Shown here piece after piece: positions 1 through 6,302 of a stretch of 64,000 nt of DNA. The stretch covers positions 124,001 through 188,000 of the forward strand of contig NZ_JAVHUY010000012.1 of the NCBI RefSeq assembly GCF_031085175.1, in the 5' to 3' direction. A model generated the notes under the pieces. It worked only from the letters and a program-made list of their open reading frames with translations. It was not told the origin of the DNA and ran no database searches. Position numbers and translations under genes: made by a program. This DNA is from Phytohabitans maris. Its GTDB lineage: Bacteria; Actinomycetota; Actinomycetes; Mycobacteriales; Micromonosporaceae. Each line of letters begins with the position of its first letter. Within the stretch, counting starts at the first letter, position 1.

Positions 1-1053
1 AACGAGCCGGACGACCCCGGCGGCTGGGGCGGAGGCGGCGAGCGCCGCGTCGGCACGGGCGACGGGGGCGAGCGGAAGGCGCGCCCCGACTGGGTGACCA
101 GCCCGGTTCCCGCGGGCGCCCCGGCCGCGGCCCCGGACGGTGGGTGGGCGGACGCCGAGCCGAGCGACAACCCGGTCCCCGAGGCATGGCCGGCGCCCCT
201 GGACATCACGCCCGACGACGACCTGGACGAGCCCCCGGCCAAGCGGCGGCGCGGCCCCCAGCCCCGTCCCCGGCCCAGCGGCCCGCCGACCGGGGGGCGG
301 ACCGGCGGGCGGCCCAGCGGGCGCGGGCGCCGGCGCAAGCCGCTGATGGTGCTCGCGATCGCCCTGACCGCGGCGGTCGCCGCCTCGGCCGTGGTCGCCG
401 CCGGCACCATCTACCGCCTGGTCTTCGACGGCGGGACGCAAGGCTCGCACACGATCGCGGCGCCGCTCGGCGGCCGTACCAAGGGGGAGCTTCAGCTCGC
501 GAGCGGCGCCGAGACCGTCACGGTGAGCGGCGCGGACCTCGGCGACAACCTCTTCCAGGTGACCACGCCGGACAGCGACGACGCGATCCCCAGGGCGACG
601 ATCCAGGGCGACCGCACGACGGTACGGCTGACGTCGAACCGCGGCGAGGGGGCGAGCGCGGTCGAGATCCGCCTCAACTCGCGGGTGACCTGGCGGCTGG
701 TCTTCACCACCGGCGCGAAGACGCAGACCGTCGACATGAGCGGCGGGCGACTCTCCGGGCTGGAGATGGCGGGCGGGGCGACGCGGCTGGAGCTGACCTT
801 GCCCAAGCCGGACGCGACGGTGCCGATCCAGCTCCGCGGCGGCCTCAACGAGCTGCTGCTGCACGCGCCGCGGGGCGTACTCACCCGGGTGAAGATCGGT
901 AAGGGCGTCACCAACCTCACGCTCGACCGGCTCAACCGATCGAAGGTCGCGCCCGGTACGACGTTCACGCCGAACGGGTGGGCGCAGGCGAAAGCCGGGT
1001 ACGACGTGGACGCCGCCGAGGGCATCGGGACGGTGAAGCTGGACCGCCGCTGA
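1..1053 (+). CDS. Single-pass membrane protein of unknown function (5' end cut by window)
   Basis: The frame is open from the first base, so the gene begins outside the window; 350 residues are visible. The first ~110 visible residues are hydrophilic and rich in Gly, Pro, Asp and Arg. One membrane segment follows (visible residues ~114-137), preceded by an Arg/Lys-rich stretch that favours a cytoplasmic N-terminus. The last ~210 residues, probably outside the cell, are made of short alternating Val/Thr/Leu strands and look beta-rich, somewhat like DUF4097-type adhesin-like domains. A GTG at 94 could be a start but has no good ribosome-binding site. I do not recognise the family. The gene ends 14 bp before a 54-nt palindrome shared with the convergent DUF2203 gene. 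Confidence 0.6.
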   Translation, partial: NEPDDPGGWGGGGERRVGTGDGGERKARPDWVTSPVPAGAPAAAPDGGWADAEPSDNPVPEAWPAPLDITPDDDLDEPPAKRRRGPQPRPRPSGPPTGGRTGGRPSGRGRRRKPLMVLAIALTAAVAASAVVAAGTIYRLVFDGGTQGSHTIAAPLGGRTKGELQLASGAETVTVSGADLGDNLFQVTTPDSDDAIPRATIQGDRTTVRLTSNRGEGASAVEIRLNSRVTWRLVFTTGAKTQTVDMSGGRLSGLEMAGGATRLELTLPKPDATVPIQLRGGLNELLLHAPRGVLTRVKIGKGVTNLTLDRLNRSKVAPGTTFTPNGWAQAKAGYDVDAAEGIGTVKLDRR

Positions 1054-1066
1054 CCAGCTGTCCCTG

Positions 1067-1120
1067 GTGATCAAAGCTCCCGTCAAGTCGCTAGAGCGAC
1101 TTGACGGGAGCTTTGATCAC
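1067..1120. repeat. Family-1 palindrome, copy 1 (54 nt)
   Basis: Two perfectly complementary 26-nt arms (1067-1092 and 1095-1120) flank a 2-nt centre. The element starts GTGATCAAAGCTCCC and ends with its complement. It lies between the convergent ends of the membrane protein gene and the DUF2203 gene, so it could act as a terminator in both directions. Four more copies of the same length occur at 13405, 24219, 31030 and 56055. Confidence 0.9.
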
Positions 1121-1129
1121 ACCGCGCGC

Positions 1130-1483
1130 CTAGGTGAGCTTGCGGCGGCCGGCGAAGCCGCACTCCAGGCGGTGGTACCAGCTGATGTCCCGGTCGCCCT
1201 CCAGCCAGCACCACAGCACCGGCCGCCCGTCCCGCTCGCCGGCGAAGTCGAGCAGCACCGGCGCGTACCCCTTGACCTGGATGTCCTGCTCGCCGAGCTC
1301 GTCGAGGATGCCGTAGATGCGGGCCTCCAGCGCCTTGACCTCGGGCAGGCCACCATGCGGGCTGGTGCCGCCGTCGGCCAGGTCGGCATGCAGCTCGGCG
1401 AGGTCGGCGCGGAGCACGATCAGCTCGTCGACGCGCGGGCGCAGGGTGGCGAGCAGGTGGCGTGCCTGGGCCAGAGTGAACAC
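1130..1483 (-). CDS. DUF2203 family protein
   Basis: This 117-residue protein has the DUF2203 layout: an N-terminal MFTLAQARHLLATLRP helix, a central charged helix (DELIVLRADLAELHADL), the EVKALEARIYGILDELGEQDIQVKG region in the middle, and a C-terminal W.RLECGF segment near residue 105. The biochemical role of DUF2203 is unknown. The GTG start at 1483 has no ribosome-binding site; a -10-like CATACT (1496-1491 on the minus strand) lies 7 nt upstream, so the mRNA is probably leaderless. The gene is divergent from the hypothetical gene at 1516 and convergent with the gene ending at 1053. Confidence 0.85.
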   Translation of the reverse strand: MFTLAQARHLLATLRPRVDELIVLRADLAELHADLADGGTSPHGGLPEVKALEARIYGILDELGEQDIQVKGYAPVLLDFAGERDGRPVLWCWLEGDRDISWYHRLECGFAGRRKLT

Positions 1484-1490
1484 GTCCGAC

Positions 1491-1498
1491 AGTATGGT
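1491..1498. promoter_or_regulatory. Overlapping divergent -10 elements
   Basis: Read on the minus strand, 1496-1491 is CATACT, 7 nt before the DUF2203 GTG. Read on the plus strand, 1493-1498 is TATGGT, 17 nt before the ATG at 1516. The two -10-like hexamers overlap, so transcription in the two directions may be mutually exclusive. This is inferred from spacing only. Confidence 0.35.
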
Positions 1499-1515
1499 GC
1501 ATTCGTTAGTCGGGC

Positions 1516-1977
1516 ATGGACCTGCCCGATTTGTCGGGGTTTCGACTACACAAGGTGATCGACGACGTCGACCTCGACGGCGTGGTCGTGCGCGGCCTGC
1601 GCGGCAGCTTCCACCGCCGCCCCAGCGGGTCGGGGCTGCTCACCGTCGGCGTCTACAGCTACGCCGGGGCCGAGCTCATGATGGCCTGGGGGTACGTGGG
1701 TGAGGCGCACTGCCGCTTCAACGCGCTGCGCCGGCCGGATGGCTCGTGGGAGCCGCCGCGCCAGGGCTGCCCGCCGGTCGCCAGAGTGCACGACGGCGGG
1801 CGGGTCACCGCCCTCACGCTCGGCGAGCACATCCTGCCCGCCGAACCGGTGACCGGCCCGCCGTCGGGTGGGGCGCGCGCTCCTGGTCCGGAAGCTGTCC
1901 TGCCGGCGGTCGGCGGGCCGGAAGGACTCGGACCTTGGCCGCCGCCGGCCGCGTGCGCGGCCGACAGCGGGTCCTGA
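1516..1977 (+). CDS. Hypothetical protein
   Basis: A 153-residue protein with no family I recognise. The first ~110 residues look like a compact fold (hydrophobic strands such as GLLTVGVYSYAGAELMMAWG around residues 40-60); the last ~40 residues are Gly/Pro/Ala-rich and look disordered. The ATG at 1516 is placed by a TATGGT -10-like element upstream and has no clear ribosome-binding site. It is divergent from the DUF2203 gene with only 32 bp between the starts. Codon bias fits the neighbours, so it is likely real, but the C-terminal third could be read-through past the original domain. Confidence 0.55.
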   Translation: MDLPDLSGFRLHKVIDDVDLDGVVVRGLRGSFHRRPSGSGLLTVGVYSYAGAELMMAWGYVGEAHCRFNALRRPDGSWEPPRQGCPPVARVHDGGRVTALTLGEHILPAEPVTGPPSGGARAPGPEAVLPAVGGPEGLGPWPPPAACAADSGS

Positions 1978-2091
1978 GCGGGGCGCTGCCCCGGGTCTCT
2001 GTCGAGTTGTGCACTTCTTTCACGTCCTGGGCGCCCGCCTGCTGCGGGGAAGATGGCGGGCGCCCCCTCGCGCTCCGGATAGGGCGCGGGC

Positions 2092-2460
2092 CTAGTGTGG
2101 TGCGCCCGCCGGCCGCACCCCGGCAGACGCGGTCCGGCGCACGTACAGCAGGGATGCGGCGGTCAGGCCGAGCCCGGTCACGAACGCGACCGCGTGCACG
2201 AGCGGGTGCACGATCGGCACGAACGCGATGACCGCCACCGGTATCTGGACGACCGCCACGAGGGCCGCTAACAGGCCCCGCCGCCGGCCGCCCCAGAGGT
2301 ACGCGGTCCACACCGGCGCCGTCACCACGGCCAGCACGAGCACGTCGAGCACCGCGTGCAGGACGGGGCTGGAGACCTTGTCGTGGGCGAACGCGGAGGC
2401 CGGTGCGGAGACCCAGAGGGCCGCCGCAACACCGCCGAGGATCACCGCGAGACGTCGCAT
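2092..2460 (-). CDS. Small membrane protein with signal-like N-terminus
   Basis: A 122-residue hydrophobic protein. Residues 1-22 (MRRLAVILGGVAAALWVSAP) look like a signal peptide or first membrane helix. Three further membrane helices follow, at roughly 30-55, 62-80 and 84-103, with short charged loops containing RRRG and a His-rich turn (PIVHPLVHAV). The ATG at 2460 is chosen because GGGAGG lies at the correct distance upstream; the open frame extends 76 codons further but that part overlaps proC. Function unknown. It lies just downstream of proC on the same strand with 133 bp between them. Confidence 0.65.
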   Translation of the reverse strand: MRRLAVILGGVAAALWVSAPASAFAHDKVSSPVLHAVLDVLVLAVVTAPVWTAYLWGGRRRGLLAALVAVVQIPVAVIAFVPIVHPLVHAVAFVTGLGLTAASLLYVRRTASAGVRPAGAPH

Positions 2461-2593
2461 GGCCGTACCTCCCTGGGTGCCGCTATCACTACTCCCTGTC
2501 ATGACACTAGGAGCGCGCGGAGCGGCCCGGAAGGGATGAACGCGTGAATGAATCAGGAGCACCTGAGAGTGGCGCGTGTTCCTGATCTTCGCG

Positions 2594-3412
2594 CTAGCCG
2601 CTCTGCTGGGCGATCTCGCGGGCCCGGTCGCGGGCCGCTTCCAGCGCCGCCAGCAGGGCCGCGCGGACTCCGTGGTTTTCCAGCTCACGGATCGCAGAAA
2701 TCGTTGTCCCAGCAGGTGAAGTCACTGCTTCACGGAGCTTTACGGGGTGCTCGCCGGAGTCGCGGAGCATCACCGCCGAACCGATCGCGGTCTGCACGAT
2801 GAGCTCGTGCGCGACCTGGCGGGGCAGCCCCAGCAGGATGCCGGCGTCGATCATGGCTTCGACCAGCAGGTAGAAGTACGCCGGGCCGGAGCCGGAGAGC
2901 GCGGTGACCGCGTCCTGCTGCGACTCGGGTACACGGAGCGTGGCGCCCAGCGGCTTGAACATCTCCTCGGCCAGCGCCAGGTGGGCCGCGGTCGCGTGCG
3001 GGCCGGCCGAGATCGCGGTCATCGCCTCGTCGACCAGCGCCGGCGTATTGGTCATGACCCGGACGACCGGGGTGCCCTCGGGCAGCCGCCGCCCGAAGAA
3101 GCTCGTCGGGAGCCCGGCGCAGAGCGAGATCACCAGCTTGCCGGACGGGATCTTGACGCCGATGTCGTCGAGCAGCGCGCCGGCGTCCTGCGGCTTGACC
3201 GCGATCGCCAGCACCTCGGCCTCGGCGACGGCCGTGAGGTTGTCGACCACGCGCACCCCGTACCGCTCGGCCAGCTCCTCGGCCCGGGCCTGGCGGCGGG
3301 TGGTCGCCAGCAGCTTGTCGGCCGGCCAGCCCGCGCGCAGCAGGCCGGAGAGCATCAGCTCACCGATCTTGCCCGCGCCGATCACGGCGACGGCGTGCAC
3401 TCCGGGTGCCAT
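2594..3412 (-). CDS. proC: Pyrroline-5-carboxylate reductase
   Basis: ProC reduces 1-pyrroline-5-carboxylate to proline with NAD(P)H in the cytoplasm, the last step of proline synthesis. The 272-residue length is typical. Residues 7-17 carry the Rossmann signature VIGAGKIGELM, and the family signature around residues 165-175 (ALSGSGPAYFYLL) and the conserved AVTSPAGTT near residue 230 are present. The ATG at 3412 is preceded by GGAGG. The gene follows the phosphofructokinase gene on the same strand, but a strong hairpin lies between the two, so they are probably separate transcription units. Confidence 0.95.
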   Translation of the reverse strand: MAPGVHAVAVIGAGKIGELMLSGLLRAGWPADKLLATTRRQARAEELAERYGVRVVDNLTAVAEAEVLAIAVKPQDAGALLDDIGVKIPSGKLVISLCAGLPTSFFGRRLPEGTPVVRVMTNTPALVDEAMTAISAGPHATAAHLALAEEMFKPLGATLRVPESQQDAVTALSGSGPAYFYLLVEAMIDAGILLGLPRQVAHELIVQTAIGSAVMLRDSGEHPVKLREAVTSPAGTTISAIRELENHGVRAALLAALEAARDRAREIAQQSG

Positions 3413-3440
3413 GGGGTCATCCTCCCTCTTCGAACGTGGA

Positions 3441-3473
3441 AACGGCGCGCCGCCCTCGGGACGGCGCGCCGTT
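3441..3473 (-). terminator. Intrinsic terminator after the phosphofructokinase gene
   Basis: A perfect 12-bp stem (3441-3452 with 3462-3473, AACGGCGCGCCG and its complement) closes a 9-nt loop. On the minus strand it lies 15 bp past the phosphofructokinase stop and is followed by TTTCC. It separates this gene from proC. Confidence 0.75.
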
Positions 3474-3487
3474 GCGGACGCTGGGTC

Positions 3488-4516
3488 TCAGCTGCCGAAG
3501 AAGACCTCGGCCTCGGTGTAGCGCTCGATCGGCACGGTCTTGAGCTCGCCGGTGCCGTCCTTGAGCGGTACGCGGACGATGTCGGTGCCGCGCAGCGCCA
3601 TCATCTTGCCGAAGTCGCCCTCGTGCACCGCGTCGATCGCCTGCAGGCCGAAGCGGGTGGAGAGCACCCGGTCGAACGCGGTGGGCGTGCCGCCGCGCTG
3701 GATGTGGCCGAGCACGACCGTACGCGCCTCTTTGCCGGTCCGCGCCTCGAGCTGCTCGGCGAGCCACTGGCCGATGCCACCCAGCCGCACGTGGCCGAAC
3801 GAGTCGAGCTCCTGGTTGTGCAGGACCATCTGGCCGTCGAGCGGCTGCGCGCCTTCGGCGACGACGACGATCGGCGCGTACTGGTGCTGGAAGCGCTTCT
3901 CGACGTACTGGGCGACCTGGTCGACGTCGAACTGCCGCTCGGGCAGCAGGATCACGTTGGCGCCACCGGCGATGCCGGCGTGCAGGGCGATCCAGCCGGC
4001 GTGGCGGCCCATGACCTCGACCACCAGCGTGCGGTGGTGGCTCTCCGCCGTCGTGTGCAGGCGGTCGATCGCCTCCATCGCGATGTTGACCGCGGTGTCG
4101 AAGCCGAACGTGTAGTCGGTCGCGTTGAGGTCGTTGTCGATGGTCTTCGGCACGCCGACGACCTTCACGCCCAGCTCGTCGAGCCTGGTCGCGACGCCGA
4201 GCGTGTCTTCGCCGCCGATGGCGACCAGCGCGTCGACGCCGAGGCCGGCCAGGTTTTCCTTGATCTTCTCCACGCCGCCGTCGATCTTGAACGGGTTGGT
4301 GCGGGAGGAGCCGAGGATGGTGCCGCCGCGCGGGAGGATGCCCCGCACCTCCGCGATACCCAGCGGCTTGGTCAGACCCTCGAGGGGACCCCGCCAGCCG
4401 TCCCGGAAGCCAACGAACTCGTGCCCGTACGTGGCCACGCCCTTGCGGACCACCGCTCGGATCACCGCGTTGAGACCAGGGCAGTCACCGCCGCCGGTGA
4501 GCACGCCGATACGCAT
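3488..4516 (-). CDS. pfkA: Phosphofructokinase, predicted pyrophosphate-dependent type
   Basis: The 342-residue enzyme phosphorylates fructose 6-phosphate to fructose 1,6-bisphosphate. The N-terminus MRIGVLTGGGDCPGLNAVIR is the actinobacterial group III PFK signature. Residues 101-105 read GGEDT and 121-129 read GVPKTIDND, so position 104 is Asp and 124 is Lys. In the family, Asp104 with Lys124 marks pyrophosphate-dependent enzymes, while ATP-dependent actinobacterial PFKs have Gly104. The catalytic TIDND and substrate-binding MGRHAGW segments are intact. The ATG at 4516 is preceded by GAGG; a 23-bp tandem duplication lies just upstream in the 5' leader. Phosphoryl-donor specificity is inferred from these two residues. 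Confidence 0.92.
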   Translation of the reverse strand: MRIGVLTGGGDCPGLNAVIRAVVRKGVATYGHEFVGFRDGWRGPLEGLTKPLGIAEVRGILPRGGTILGSSRTNPFKIDGGVEKIKENLAGLGVDALVAIGGEDTLGVATRLDELGVKVVGVPKTIDNDLNATDYTFGFDTAVNIAMEAIDRLHTTAESHHRTLVVEVMGRHAGWIALHAGIAGGANVILLPERQFDVDQVAQYVEKRFQHQYAPIVVVAEGAQPLDGQMVLHNQELDSFGHVRLGGIGQWLAEQLEARTGKEARTVVLGHIQRGGTPTAFDRVLSTRFGLQAIDAVHEGDFGKMMALRGTDIVRVPLKDGTGELKTVPIERYTEAEVFFGS

Positions 4517-4532
4517 GATGTCCTCAATCCTC

Positions 4533-4578
4533 CTGATGGGCTGCTGAAGCGAGATCTGATGGGCTGGTGAAGGAAGAT
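4533..4578. repeat. Two-copy 23-bp tandem repeat in the pfk leader
   Basis: Unit 4533-4555 and unit 4556-4578 both begin CTGATGGGCTG and match at 20 of 23 positions. On the minus strand they lie in the 5' untranslated region just upstream of the phosphofructokinase ribosome-binding site, presenting CAGCCCATCAG twice. A -10-like TACAGT (4631-4626) lies about 50 bp further upstream. Confidence 0.8.
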
Positions 4579-4662
4579 GGCCCGTCGGCGTCATTGCCGG
4601 CCCTGCGGCGGGGCCGTCAGTGCGCACTGTAGTCGTCCACCCTGAACGCGGGATGGCCGGGT

Positions 4663-5154
4663 TCAACCCATCGCCCGCCACCGCGCGAGGTTGTGGCGGG
4701 CGTCCACCAGAGCGTCGTGGCGGTCGGCTTCGGCGTCCGGCAGATGGGGCCGGCCACGGTCGTCCCAGCGCTGCCGGAGGTCCTTGGTAAACCGGGGAAT
4801 CTCCCGGGGCAGCGCCGGCATCGGCCCCCAGAGCTGGGCGAGCGCGACGTGGTCGTACGCCGCGTACCAGGCCCACAGCTCCATCCGCTCGTGCGGCCGC
4901 CCCTTGAGCGGCTCGGTCAGGAACCGGTGGAGGTCGTCCCGGATCCGCTCCCGGGAGCGCCAGGCGGGGTCGCTCGGCGAGGGGAGGCGGTCGAGCACGT
5001 TGCGGCGGACCCAGGGCACCGCCTTCGCGTCGTCGAACTCGGTCGAGACCGCGTAGAACTCGCGGCCGTACTCGTCGACGACACCGATAGAGACGAGGTC
5101 GACCACCTGGCCGTCCTCGATGAACTCGCAGTCGTAGAAATAGCGGTACACCAT
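4663..5154 (-). CDS. Polyadenylate-specific 3'-exoribonuclease AS (RNase AS)
   Basis: The 163-residue protein matches M. tuberculosis Rv2179c (RNase AS) along its length, including the start RYFYDCEFIEDG and the segments WAWYAAYDHVALAQLWGPM and HDALVDAR. It is a DEDDh 3'-5' exonuclease that degrades polyadenylate RNA. Catalytic acids visible are Asp8, Glu10, Asp101 and Asp151, with His146 as the DEDDh histidine. It lies 146 bp upstream of pfk on the same strand and is divergent from the Crp-family gene. The start at 5154 fixes the acidic motif at the usual distance from the N-terminus. Confidence 0.93.
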   Translation of the reverse strand: MVYRYFYDCEFIEDGQVVDLVSIGVVDEYGREFYAVSTEFDDAKAVPWVRRNVLDRLPSPSDPAWRSRERIRDDLHRFLTEPLKGRPHERMELWAWYAAYDHVALAQLWGPMPALPREIPRFTKDLRQRWDDRGRPHLPDAEADRHDALVDARHNLARWRAMG

Positions 5155-5499
5155 CGGGGGTCATCATGCCCGCTAGCCCGATCGAGTACTAATGCGACGA
5201 GCCGGCCGGGTAAAGCAGCCCCCCTCGCTTTACCCGGCCGGCTCCTCATCCCCGCCGCCGGACCCGCCGTGGCCCCCGTAAAGTCCCCCACCTGCGACGG
5301 ATCGCTCCTCTAGCCTGCACGTATGCTGAGACTCTGACTGTCGCCGATGTGATCGCGCGGGTGTACAGGACACGACACGCGGGACGGCATCTGGTGTTGA
5401 CAGGCCCGCCACTGGCGGTGATTGTTGTGTGTTCGACCTGTTTCTGCCGCGATGGCGGGCGAAACGGGAATGTGGTCCTTACCGGGGAGGGGTTGGACC
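5155..5499. other. 345-bp intergenic region with an 18-bp perfect hairpin
   Basis: This divergent gap between RNase AS and the Crp-family gene holds no convincing gene. It contains the hairpin at 5199-5244 and a TTGACA at 5397-5402 that could be a -35 element for the Crp-family gene, with no clear -10 at 17-18 bp. Several short frames here lack ribosome-binding sites and were not called. Confidence 0.6.
5199..5244. repeat. Perfect 18-bp stem-loop
   Basis: The 18-nt arm at 5199-5216 (GAGCCGGCCGGGTAAAGC) is the exact complement of 5227-5244, with a 10-nt loop rich in C. It lies upstream of both divergent genes, not at a gene 3' end, and has no T-run on either side. It may end an unrecognised transcript or shape the promoter region. 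Confidence 0.8.
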
Positions 5500-6192
5500 G
5501 TGGAAGGTCGCCTGCCGGATCCTGGCGACGCACTGACGGGCGTCGAGATGTTCGCCGGTCTCGAGCCCGAGGCGCGACAGCGTGTCATCAACGCGGCCGT
5601 GCCGCGCACGTACCGGAAAGGTCAGCTCCTCTTCGTCGAGAGTGACCCCGGCGACTCGCTCATCGTCCTCAAACGCGGCGCCGTCGCCGTCTTTCGCACC
5701 TCGCCGACCGGCGAGCGCGCCGTCCTGTCCGTCGTGCGCCCGCCCGACGTCCTCGGCGAAGTGTCCCTCCTGGACGCCTCCACCCGGTCCGCCTCCGCCG
5801 AAGCCATCGAAGACTGCACCGCCCTCGCCCTGTCCCGGCCGGCGTTCATGGAACTGGTGCACAACAACCCGCGCATCCTGGACGCCGTCATGCGCTCCCT
5901 CGGCGCGCTGATCCGCCGCCTCACCGAGCAGAACGCCGACCACGTCTTCCTCGACCTGCCCGGCCGGGTCGCCAAGACGCTCGTGCGGCTCGCCGGCGAG
6001 AGCCAGGCCCCGATGATCACCATCGAGCTCAACCAGAGCCAGCTCGCCGAAATGGCCGGCGGCTCCCGCCAAAGCGTCAACCAGGCCATCGGCTCATTCG
6101 CCAGCCGCGGTTGGCTGCGCACCGAAGGACGCCGGATCGTGGTCACCGACGTGGCGGCCCTGCGGCGCCGGGCGGGCATGGCCGACCGCTGA
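5500..6192 (+). CDS. Crp/Fnr-family transcriptional regulator
   Basis: A 230-residue regulator with a cyclic-nucleotide-binding domain (residues ~10-125) and a C-terminal winged helix (~150-222). The phosphate-binding cassette GEVSLLDASTRSAS near residues 87-100 keeps the Glu, Arg and Ser that hold cAMP in Crp proteins. The recognition helix region is SQLAEMAGGSRQSVNQAIGSF. GTG at 5500 is chosen because GGGGAGG lies 9 nt upstream; the frame extends 26 codons further without support. The next gene, 110 bp downstream on the same strand, encodes a class III nucleotide cyclase, which fits a role in cAMP response. Targets are unknown. Confidence 0.88.
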   Translation: MEGRLPDPGDALTGVEMFAGLEPEARQRVINAAVPRTYRKGQLLFVESDPGDSLIVLKRGAVAVFRTSPTGERAVLSVVRPPDVLGEVSLLDASTRSASAEAIEDCTALALSRPAFMELVHNNPRILDAVMRSLGALIRRLTEQNADHVFLDLPGRVAKTLVRLAGESQAPMITIELNQSQLAEMAGGSRQSVNQAIGSFASRGWLRTEGRRIVVTDVAALRRRAGMADR

Positions 6193-6258
6193 TTGTGACA
6201 GGGTGATTCGGCCGACTGCCCGCTTCCCGCGCTGGCGGGACGCCGCGATACTCGGTCT

Positions 6259-6299
6259 GGTAAGGGCCCCACGCCCTATCCGACAGAAGGGCCCCTACC
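6259..6299. repeat. Imperfect GGGCCC hairpin between the Crp and cyclase genes
   Basis: GGTAAGGGCCCC at 6259 pairs imperfectly with GAAGGGCCCCTACC at 6286-6299. It ends 4 bp before the proposed TTG start of the cyclase, so it could serve as a terminator for the Crp gene or limit access to the cyclase start. Confidence 0.5.
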
Positions 6300-6302
6300 T
6301 TC

